From a virus: a stretch of 42,230 nucleotides of DNA. How positions within the stretch are numbered: position 1 is the stretch's first letter; each line of letters starts with the position of its first letter. This document shows positions 35,548-42,230 of the stretch, in pieces. Location of the stretch: positions 1 to 42,230 of IMG/VR virus record IMGVR_UViG_3300030060_003155. The stretch is one strand, 5' to 3'. The notes under the pieces were generated by a model. That model was given only the letters and a program-made list of their open reading frames with translations, searched no databases and was not told where the DNA came from. A program made the translations under genes and the position numbers.

Positions 35548-35553
35548 TAGAAT
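35525..35553 (+). promoter_or_regulatory. strong promoter of the right-end structural genes
   Basis: TTGATA (35525-35530), 17 nt, TAGAAT (35548-35553). The leader is about 25 nt with AAGGAG before the ATG at 35586. Confidence 0.75.
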
Positions 35554-35585
35554 ATCCTTATATATCAAACTAAGGAGTTTTTTTT

Positions 35586-36389
35586 ATGACACCACTAATA
35601 CCTATAGCAGCTGGAGTAGGCAGTTTTTTGCTAGCAAAAGCTAGTGGAGCTAGTAACCGAGACTCATTAATTGCAGGCGGAATAGGTGCATTAGGTGCAT
35701 ATGGATTAGCTGGTGGTCAATTTGGAACTGGTAAGGCATTATTTACAGGAGCAGATGCAGCCACAAAAGGTGGTTTGTTAAATATTGGAGCACAAGGAAC
35801 AGGTTTAGCGATAGGAGCTGGAGTTGGAGCAGGCACTTTATATTCTGGTTTAACTGCACCAGATGCTCCACCAGTAGATATGTCAGGACAACAATTTACA
35901 ACAAACTTTGAAGGTGTAGCACCAGAAGCTTATAAGAGAGCTACAGAAAATTTACAAGGTATTACTCAACGAGCCTCTTACGCACCAGATCCTTCACAAC
36001 AAGGTGCAGTGCAACCAAGTGTATATGATTTTACTAATCAAGAAATGTATCGTGCAAAAGAAGGTGGATTAGCAGAAATTAAAAGATTTAGAGAAGGTGG
36101 TGTAAATTACCTTCCTAGTAAAATTGATCACGATGAAGGAGATGTTAATAATTATGTTAGAGCTACTGGATATGTAGAAGATGGAAGTGGCAATGGGGAC
36201 AAAGATAAAGATACTATGCTTGCACAGTTAGCTGACGGAGAGTTTGTTAGTAGAGCTGATGCAATATTAGGAGCTGGAATTATGGAAGGAGCCAACCCAG
36301 AGGATTTTAAAGAGATGCGTAGGATGGGTGCTAAATTTTTTTATAAACAACAAGATCAGTTTAAAAGGATTTATGACATTACATCATGA
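35586..36389 (+). CDS. ejection/internal virion-type protein with Gly-rich N-terminus (267 aa)
   Basis: A glycine/alanine-rich hydrophobic N-terminus (residues 3-90; GAGVGAGTLYSGL near 80) could insert into membranes. The C-terminus has the segment DTMLAQLADGEFVSRADAIL (about residues 209-228) and GAGIMEGANPEDFKEMRRMG, a motif (laDGEFV...AV.GaG) that I recall from phage ejection or tail proteins. First of the right-end cluster, driven by a good promoter. Confidence 0.6.
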   Translation: MTPLIPIAAGVGSFLLAKASGASNRDSLIAGGIGALGAYGLAGGQFGTGKALFTGADAATKGGLLNIGAQGTGLAIGAGVGAGTLYSGLTAPDAPPVDMSGQQFTTNFEGVAPEAYKRATENLQGITQRASYAPDPSQQGAVQPSVYDFTNQEMYRAKEGGLAEIKRFREGGVNYLPSKIDHDEGDVNNYVRATGYVEDGSGNGDKDKDTMLAQLADGEFVSRADAILGAGIMEGANPEDFKEMRRMGAKFFYKQQDQFKRIYDITS

Positions 36390-36799
36390 TACAAATACTC
36401 TCTTTAGATGCAGATGTATATTGGGGTGAAGCTTCTGTAAAAATAAAAGATGCAATAGATTTAAGCAACGGTAGACATACTTTAGAGACTACATTAGAAA
36501 AGATTAAATCTGGGCAAATGAAATTATGGGGTGTAGTTTATGGTGATATTTTGTTAAGTGTTTTTGTTACTCAACGTACTTTATACCCTAATAAACAAGT
36601 TTTATCTATTTTATTTTGTGGTGGTAAATCAGTAATAAGATATATAAAAAAAATAGAATCATTTTTTAAAAATGAAGCAGTAGTAAGTGGTTGCAAAGGA
36701 GTAGAAATAATTGGAAGAAAAGGTTGGGCAAAGGTTATAAAAAAAAACAAAAATTTAAAGTTTGAAGATAAAGGGATTTTTTATGAAATGGATACTTAA
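36386..36799 (+). CDS. GNAT-like acetyltransferase fold, phage type (137 aa)
   Basis: The fold is suggested by the sequence QMKLWGVVYGDILLSVFVTQ (residues 44-63), then LSILFCGGKSVIRYIKKIES and GCKGVEIIGRKGWAKVIKKN, matching a phage GNAT-type pattern (leading to GR.GW). The usual acetyl-CoA Q/RxxGxG/A loop is not evident, so activity is doubtful. It overlaps both neighbours and may serve in virion assembly rather than catalysis. Confidence 0.6.
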   Translation: MIQILSLDADVYWGEASVKIKDAIDLSNGRHTLETTLEKIKSGQMKLWGVVYGDILLSVFVTQRTLYPNKQVLSILFCGGKSVIRYIKKIESFFKNEAVVSGCKGVEIIGRKGWAKVIKKNKNLKFEDKGIFYEMDT

Positions 36800-37868
36800 A
36801 TTATTACCAAATAAATTTAAAGTAAAGTTATATAGTGATTTATACAATGATATAGCTACCAAGGGAGAATATGAAGACACAGAGTTAGCTCATGTTAATC
36901 CTTATGAAGTAAAGATTTTAAAAGAATTAGGTGGTTCTGGTAAAGTAAATTCAAAAACTGGACTTAAAGGTTTTTTTGGTGGTGGTGGATCTCCAGCTCC
37001 AGCTCCAGCACCAAGTGGCACTGGCAAACAAGAAACTATATCAAGAGAAGCTCCAGAGATAGAAGCTAGAAAACTTGCTCTGTATGACCAAGCTATAGAA
37101 TTAGCTAGACAACCTATGACTATACCAGAATATCAAGTAGCTGGTCCTTCTCCTTTAGAGTCACAAGCTTTCACACAAGCTACACAAACTGGTATTGGTG
37201 CAGTTCCAGTGCAAGCTGGAATTGGTAGTGCTGTAGCTGCTGGACAAACAGCAATGCAAGATATTACACAACAAGGTGGCTTAATTGATTCTTTTATGAA
37301 CCCTTATCAACGATATGTTATTGATGAAATAAATAGACAAAGTGCAATAAAAGATAATCAACAATCTGCTCAAGCTATAGGAGCTGGAGCTTTTGGTGGT
37401 GGTAGAGAAGGTGTTCAAAAAGCAGAAGAAGAGAGACTACGATTAGGATTAATTGGGCAAGCTCAAGCAGATGCGTTTAGAGATGCACGAGCCTCGGCTC
37501 AAAACCAACAACAGTTTCAAACACAAACTCTATTAAATCAAGCAAATGCGTTTTCTAACTTAGGACAAACACAACAACAAATGGCTCAAAAAGATATAAG
37601 CCAACAATTATCGACAGGTCAATTACAAAGAGATATTGCACAAAAAGGTTTGGAAGCAGCAAGAGCTACAGAAGTGGCAAGACAAGCTGAACCATTTCAA
37701 AGAGTAGAATTTGCAAAAGGTATTATGACAGCGTTACCAACTACCGCTTCACAGATTACAGCAACAACTGGTCCAGGTGCTAATCCATTAGCACAAGCAG
37801 CTGGAGCTGGTATAGGAGCATATGCAGCATATAATTTATTAAAACCAATGGGACAAAATACACCTTAG
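36783..37868 (+). CDS. ejection-type protein, GAFGGGRE motif (361 aa)
   Basis: The ATG at 36783 is chosen over one 21 nt upstream because AAAGGG is just before it. The central motif SFMNPYQRYVIDEINRQSAI (about residues 170-189) and GAGAFGGGREGVQKAEEERL (about 202-221) are typical of an internal/ejection protein family in marine phages. Gln-rich helices follow, and the end is a Gly/Ala membrane-like segment (LAQAAGAGIGAYAAYNLL). It probably forms part of the DNA ejection tube. Confidence 0.7.
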   Translation: MKWILKLLPNKFKVKLYSDLYNDIATKGEYEDTELAHVNPYEVKILKELGGSGKVNSKTGLKGFFGGGGSPAPAPAPSGTGKQETISREAPEIEARKLALYDQAIELARQPMTIPEYQVAGPSPLESQAFTQATQTGIGAVPVQAGIGSAVAAGQTAMQDITQQGGLIDSFMNPYQRYVIDEINRQSAIKDNQQSAQAIGAGAFGGGREGVQKAEEERLRLGLIGQAQADAFRDARASAQNQQQFQTQTLLNQANAFSNLGQTQQQMAQKDISQQLSTGQLQRDIAQKGLEAARATEVARQAEPFQRVEFAKGIMTALPTTASQITATTGPGANPLAQAAGAGIGAYAAYNLLKPMGQNTP

Positions 37869-37875
37869 AATAGAT

Positions 37876-39450
37876 ATGGCAGAAAATATTATAACAAGTA
37901 AAACAGCAGATGATGAATTAAGAGATACTATACAAAATTCTAATAATACTGAAACTGATGATAATAAAGAACCAACAGTCGTAACACCTACAACCACAAC
38001 CACAACTAGTGCACCAGTGTTTAACAGAGACCAAAGAGTTGCGTTAACTTTATTACCTTTAGCGAGTGCATTGTTACAAGGTAAGACTCAAGGTGGTCAA
38101 TCACAGTTATCTGGTTTATTAGCAGCTACTGGTCAGGGACTTGCTGGTTCAGCAAATGCTGCCTTGCAAATTGCACAACTAGAAGGTCAAAGAACAAAGA
38201 CAAAAACGACTGCACCTAAACAATATAAGTTACAACCAGGTGTTGGCAAAGTACAAATTGGAAATCAAGTATTTACTCCTGAGATGGGAAGAATAATTAG
38301 TTTAGAGGAGGCTACTCTAGCTCAATACCCAGTTGACACTTTTGTAGAGGTAGAAAAAGAAACAGATACACAACCTAAATTTGAAACTAAAAAATTTACT
38401 TTAAAAACAGATGTAAAATTATCTGATGGAACAGAATACAAACAAGGACAAACAGTAGACTTGTTACCAAAAGATTCTGTGTTTATATATGATAATTATG
38501 GAACTACTGCTTTATCAGAAGTTAAAGATATTGATCCACCAACATCATTAAAACCTATTAGTTTTATGGTAGATATTTTTCAAAAAGGTAAAGATGATTT
38601 AGATGCTGGTAGAAGGTTTTCATTTGGACAAGCTGATATAGCTAAAGCGTTTTTATTAGCAGAAGCTGAATCTAAACCAAAAAGAGTAACAGTTAAATTA
38701 CCTGGTGGTGTTGAAGAGCAAAGAGTAGTAAGAGACTTAGATTATGTTAAAAATTTAAAGAATATATATGGAGATGAAGTCTTTGAGAACTTATGGACTT
38801 ATGCAAATTTAGGTGAAGATTTTTATGCTAATCAAGATAATGAAGTACAACAATCAGAAACAGCTCAAGCAGCTTTAGAAAGACCTATAGACTATGATGC
38901 CTTTAGAAAAGGTAAAAGTAGTGATATTGTAATTGCAAGTAGAGTAAACTTACCTGATGCTGCAAAGAAAACTTTAGCCTCTGCAAGTTCAGTTATTCAA
39001 GACTTAGCTAATGTAAGAAGAAAACTATTTAAAGATGGTAAATTACAAACAGATATTTTGTTGACTCCAAATGCTATAAAGGCACTTAAAACTGGTGCTC
39101 GTTCTTATGCAAGAAGTATGCAAAGAGCAGTAGAAACTTTACTAAGACAAAGATCAGGTGCAGCCATAACAAAACAAGAATTTGACAGATACCAAAATTT
39201 ATATGTTCCTACAGTTATAGACTCAGAAGAAGTAGTAAAACAAAAATTATTAGCTATGGAAAGAGAATTTGGAACAATTATTAAACTTATAAATAGTGAT
39301 CAACCAGTTCAAATTTATGATAATGTTAATGACATTATAGTTAATGGTATGACTCTAGAAGATCAATGGAAAAGTGGTGTGTTCAAAGATAACAAAACTA
39401 TAAAAAACAATCAGGCAGATAACGACACTGGAGGAGCTTCGATAAACTAA
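37876..39450 (+). CDS. large internal/ejection-type protein (524 aa)
   Basis: After an acidic Thr-rich start (TTTTTTSAPV at about residues 38-47), a hydrophobic segment (RVALTLLPLASALLQG) and Gly/Gln-rich repeats follow. The rest is helical and charged (YARSMQRAVETLLRQRSGAA near 415). No enzymatic motif. It follows the GAFGG protein and precedes the 826-aa protein, as do ejection protein genes of podophages. Its stop overlaps the next ATG by one base. Confidence 0.55.
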   Translation: MAENIITSKTADDELRDTIQNSNNTETDDNKEPTVVTPTTTTTTSAPVFNRDQRVALTLLPLASALLQGKTQGGQSQLSGLLAATGQGLAGSANAALQIAQLEGQRTKTKTTAPKQYKLQPGVGKVQIGNQVFTPEMGRIISLEEATLAQYPVDTFVEVEKETDTQPKFETKKFTLKTDVKLSDGTEYKQGQTVDLLPKDSVFIYDNYGTTALSEVKDIDPPTSLKPISFMVDIFQKGKDDLDAGRRFSFGQADIAKAFLLAEAESKPKRVTVKLPGGVEEQRVVRDLDYVKNLKNIYGDEVFENLWTYANLGEDFYANQDNEVQQSETAQAALERPIDYDAFRKGKSSDIVIASRVNLPDAAKKTLASASSVIQDLANVRRKLFKDGKLQTDILLTPNAIKALKTGARSYARSMQRAVETLLRQRSGAAITKQEFDRYQNLYVPTVIDSEEVVKQKLLAMEREFGTIIKLINSDQPVQIYDNVNDIIVNGMTLEDQWKSGVFKDNKTIKNNQADNDTGGASIN

Positions 39451-41930
39451 TGACAGTATTATCAAATAATAGATTAGCAATTAGTCCAATTCTGATATTA
39501 AAAGATGGCACTATAGCTCCACCAGGTACTCCAGAAAATGACGAAAATGTTGAAACCATTATACCAAAGATTGATTTATCTGAAGGTGCATCAGCATCTT
39601 TGAGAGCTAAAGTTGGTAATAGAGATAAGCCAGAAGAAAGACTTGCTATTATTAAACAATTCTATCCTGATGCCATACCCACATCAAAAACAATTAATAT
39701 ACAGACAGAAAACCCAAATGATCCTAATAAAACAATCTCAAAAAAAGTTTCTATAGGAGAATACTTAGACATAGGAGATGATAATTTTATATACACTGAT
39801 ATAGTAAATGGAAAAGAAGTACAAAAGGTATACAATGAAAAAGGTTTGAGTGTAGGAGATGTAGCATCTTTTGGCAGAACTATAGCAGAAAATATTGGTG
39901 GAACTTTAGCTGGTACTACTGTGACTGTTTTAGGACAATTAGGACCTCAAGCACTTACTCCTGAAGAAATATATACTGTTCCAACAGCCATTGCCCTTGG
40001 ATCTGAGGCAGGAGGTCAATTATATGATAGAGCTGTAGATATGTTAATAACAACAGCTGGTAAAGAGTTAGTTAGCCGAGGAAAGATGTCTAGTCAAATT
40101 ATTAAAATGTTAAGTAACATAGGTATTGAAGCTGCTGGTATAAGATCTGTTGATGCTTTGGTTGAAGCAGGTAGAAAAGTTACGCCAAAGATAGGTCAAC
40201 TATTATTAGGTATAGGAAAACAATCAAAAGAAAAAGCAAAAGAATTAACTAAAAAAGCTGCAAGTTTAGGATTAAAAATACCAACAATAGGTTTAGCTAC
40301 GCAAAGTCCTACGGTGCAATTTGTAGAAAAAGTTATGATTAATTCACCTCTTGGGGTAGGTGCATTTACAAAAAAAGTAAAAGAGTTTAATGAAGGTGTA
40401 AGTAATGCAGTTAGAACAATAGGAAACAAGTACGGTAGTGGAAATGTAGAAAAAGATATTATTGGCAAAAGATTATTAGGTGGTGTTCAAGATTATGCTG
40501 AAAAAGTTCGTAGAGAAACAGACAGACTGTACGGTAAATTAGATGAAGTTTTTCCTAACAGAGTTAATACACCTAGCATACAAGGTGTAAAAGATGAATT
40601 AGAAGATGACTTAGCTGAAGGAGGAATTAAATCAGCTATAACACCAGTTTTAAACATAGTTTCAGATTTACAAAAAGCATCAAAAAATAAAGATGGATTA
40701 ACTATTCTCACTTTACATAAAAGAAGAAGTGAACTGTTAAGTATGTTAAGAAATACAAAATCTGAAGGTATGAATAACGAAGTTATTAGAAAATCAATTG
40801 GAAAATCTATTGATGCAATCGAAAGTGATATGAGGTCTGGTATTGAAGCAGTAGGAAGTAAAAAAGCATTAAAAGCATATGAAGATGCTAGTAAATATGT
40901 TAGAGAAACAAAAGGGGAATTAAAAGGCTCATTAAATGATATATTAGATTTTGGAGACAGTGAAAAATTTGACAGAATTTTTAATTTGGCAATAGGACCT
41001 TCAGCACTATCTGGTGGTGGAGAAAAGATAAAAAAAATAGTAAAAAATTTAAAACCTGAAGATAGAAATGAATTAGCCTCTTCTGTATTGTTTAGACTAG
41101 GAGTTAAAAATCCTGATGGCACTTTACTGGAAGAAGGTTTTAGTCCAAACACCTTTATTACTAATTGGGGTAAAATATCTAAATCTGCTAAAGACGAAAT
41201 ATTTGGCACTTCTGGGTTAAGAAAAAATATAGATGATCTATCAGACATATTAAAGAGTTATTTGAGTGGAGAGAAATACGAAAATTTTTCCAGAACTGGT
41301 AATGCTATAGGTACACTTGCTTTAGTATATCCTTTATTTAGTGGTATTGGTGGAGCCACTGGAGCTGCAATCGGAGGTACCGTAGGTGGCGTAATTGGTG
41401 GAGGAGGAATGGCTACTATGTCTTTCTCACCATATTTAATGAGTAAATTATTAACTAGCGAAACTTTTATGAAATCTATTGTTGATGGTGGAAAAGAAGT
41501 TTTTAGAAAACCTAATTTATTGGGAACATGGTCAGGTCGATTATTAGATGATATGAGAAAAGAGGCTGAGAGAACTGGAGATTTAAGTTTAATTGATGCA
41601 ACAGAAGTATACTTACATCAACTTCTTTTTGAACAACCAGTAGATGAAGATGAAACTTCTGAGATAAAAGAATTAGAAGAAACAACAACTATGGCTCAAG
41701 CAGATGTACCAAAAGAAACACCACAACAAACAATAGGCGACATACAACCTTCACGACCCAACATTAACATTCAACCACCTAACAGAATAACGGAACAACC
41801 AGTACAAACTGCTTCCTTACCTATCACTCCAAATAGTAAAGGTATTGCGTCTCTTAAACAAGGGGAGCAGTTTGGGGGTTTATTTCCGCAGGATAATCTA
41901 GGTCAGTTAATCGCTAATAGGAAAAGCTAA
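39450..41930 (+). CDS. largest ejection-type protein (826 aa)
   Basis: The N-terminal 120 residues are mixed. Two hydrophobic Gly-rich segments (about residues 145-180 and 625-670; GGVIGGGGMATMSFS in the second) could span membranes. The middle (about 290-600) is charged helix, and the C-terminus is Pro/Gln-rich with ASLKQGEQFGGLFPQDNL near the end. This size and build suit a P22 gp16/gp20-like protein that crosses the host envelope to deliver DNA. No lytic domain is recognised. Confidence 0.6.
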   Translation: MTVLSNNRLAISPILILKDGTIAPPGTPENDENVETIIPKIDLSEGASASLRAKVGNRDKPEERLAIIKQFYPDAIPTSKTINIQTENPNDPNKTISKKVSIGEYLDIGDDNFIYTDIVNGKEVQKVYNEKGLSVGDVASFGRTIAENIGGTLAGTTVTVLGQLGPQALTPEEIYTVPTAIALGSEAGGQLYDRAVDMLITTAGKELVSRGKMSSQIIKMLSNIGIEAAGIRSVDALVEAGRKVTPKIGQLLLGIGKQSKEKAKELTKKAASLGLKIPTIGLATQSPTVQFVEKVMINSPLGVGAFTKKVKEFNEGVSNAVRTIGNKYGSGNVEKDIIGKRLLGGVQDYAEKVRRETDRLYGKLDEVFPNRVNTPSIQGVKDELEDDLAEGGIKSAITPVLNIVSDLQKASKNKDGLTILTLHKRRSELLSMLRNTKSEGMNNEVIRKSIGKSIDAIESDMRSGIEAVGSKKALKAYEDASKYVRETKGELKGSLNDILDFGDSEKFDRIFNLAIGPSALSGGGEKIKKIVKNLKPEDRNELASSVLFRLGVKNPDGTLLEEGFSPNTFITNWGKISKSAKDEIFGTSGLRKNIDDLSDILKSYLSGEKYENFSRTGNAIGTLALVYPLFSGIGGATGAAIGGTVGGVIGGGGMATMSFSPYLMSKLLTSETFMKSIVDGGKEVFRKPNLLGTWSGRLLDDMRKEAERTGDLSLIDATEVYLHQLLFEQPVDEDETSEIKELEETTTMAQADVPKETPQQTIGDIQPSRPNINIQPPNRITEQPVQTASLPITPNSKGIASLKQGEQFGGLFPQDNLGQLIANRKS

Positions 41931-42163
41931 TGATGGATAACATGATGTTATGGAACATCTTGCTCACACTGTTAGCTACTGGATTTGGTTGGGCATTTAA
42001 TAAAATGTTTCAAGAAGTAAAACGATTACAAATACTACTTAATAAAACTAGAGAAGAGTATCTACCTAAAAAGGATTTTAAATCTGATTTTAAGGAAGTA
42101 TTAGATTATTTGCGTAGACTAGAAGATAAACTAGATAGACACATGGAGAACAAACGTGGATGA
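41930..42163 (+). CDS. small TM plus coiled-coil protein (77 aa)
   Basis: The stop of the 826-aa gene overlaps this ATG by one base. One membrane helix (WNILLTLLATGFGWAFNKMF, residues 8-27) is followed by a charged coiled coil with EYLPKKDFKSDFKEVLDYL and a DKLDRHME end. It resembles small i-spanin- or holin-like phage proteins; no lipoprotein partner is seen in the window. Confidence 0.6.
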   Translation: MMDNMMLWNILLTLLATGFGWAFNKMFQEVKRLQILLNKTREEYLPKKDFKSDFKEVLDYLRRLEDKLDRHMENKRG

Positions 42164-42230
42164 AGAACAAGGTATCACTGCCCTAGGACCAGAGGATTTA
42201 GGTACTGTAGAGGTTACTCCAAATGTTGAA
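42156..42230 (+). CDS. partial gene at right edge (GTG start)
   Basis: GTG at 42156 opens a frame that overlaps the previous stop (TGA 42161-42163) and runs to the window edge: 25 codons, acidic (DEEQGITALGPEDLG). Function cannot be judged from this piece. Confidence 0.45.
   Translation, partial: MDEEQGITALGPEDLGTVEVTPNVE

Noticed and set aside
40493-41248. 251-aa minus-strand ORF inside the 826-aa gene
   Set aside because: Composition is typical of the antisense of an AT-rich gene; no start signals or recognisable motif.

Overview
The window is one contiguous block of a tailed-phage (Caudoviricetes) genome, AT-rich throughout. It holds the packaging, head, tail and ejection half of the genome. 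No replication, integrase or RNA polymerase gene is visible, and the last gene runs off the right edge. The P22-type portal (795 aa), the Mu gpT/HK97-like capsid protein, the P22 gp4/gp10-like neck and hub proteins, the absence of sheath or tape-measure genes, and the large ejection-type proteins at the right end suggest a short-tailed (podovirus-like) virion. The low GC, the phage GroES, the GTA-type 3-TM holin, six 2OG-Fe(II) oxygenases and many small proteins typical of marine phage contigs point to a marine phage, probably of an alphaproteobacterium (SAR11-like hosts fit the base composition). The host assignment is inference.

Layout. 1-1.6 kb: small genes, including a possible ribbon-helix-helix regulator and an apparently frameshifted ORF. 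1.6-2.5 kb: terminase small subunit and a PD-(D/E)xK nuclease. 2.4-5.8 kb: an accessory island between the small and large terminase genes. Its small genes are separated by four related intergenic segments that share GTTCCC iterons, GC-rich blocks, a strong promoter and a uniform AAACGGAG ribosome site; three of the promoters also share a TTATC-C-GATAA operator-like site. 5.9-16.8 kb: large terminase, AT-hook peptide, a 784-aa large protein, portal, holin, GroES, scaffold and major capsid, ended by a strong terminator. 16.9-27.6 kb: virion beta-proteins, M15 endolysin, two oxygenases, a run of very basic Cys-containing proteins, neck proteins, a repeat-rich fibre and a tail-collar protein. 27.6-33.3 kb: four more oxygenases (one is the only minus-strand gene), the gp10-like hub and small proteins. 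33.3-35.5 kb: a SET-domain protein and two glycosyltransferases. 35.6-42.2 kb: GNAT-like protein, ejection-type proteins, a membrane/coiled-coil protein and a truncated last gene.

How it works together. The terminase genes, portal, scaffold and capsid build and fill the head. The gp4-like, gp10-like and fibre proteins close it and recognise the host. The large glycine-rich proteins are probably ejected. Holin, M15 peptidase and perhaps several 32-77 aa membrane peptides lyse the cell. The oxygenases, SET protein, GNAT-like protein and glycosyltransferases form an unusually large set of modifying enzymes placed among structural genes, so they may modify virion or cell-surface components.

The most unusual features are the iteron-flanked gene cassettes between terS and terL, and a set of genes (terS, terL, the gp10-like hub and the first gene of the SET/glycosyltransferase group) that seem to lack a Shine-Dalgarno site and start where the promoter places the transcript 5' end. 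All calls come from reading the sequence; no database search was run.
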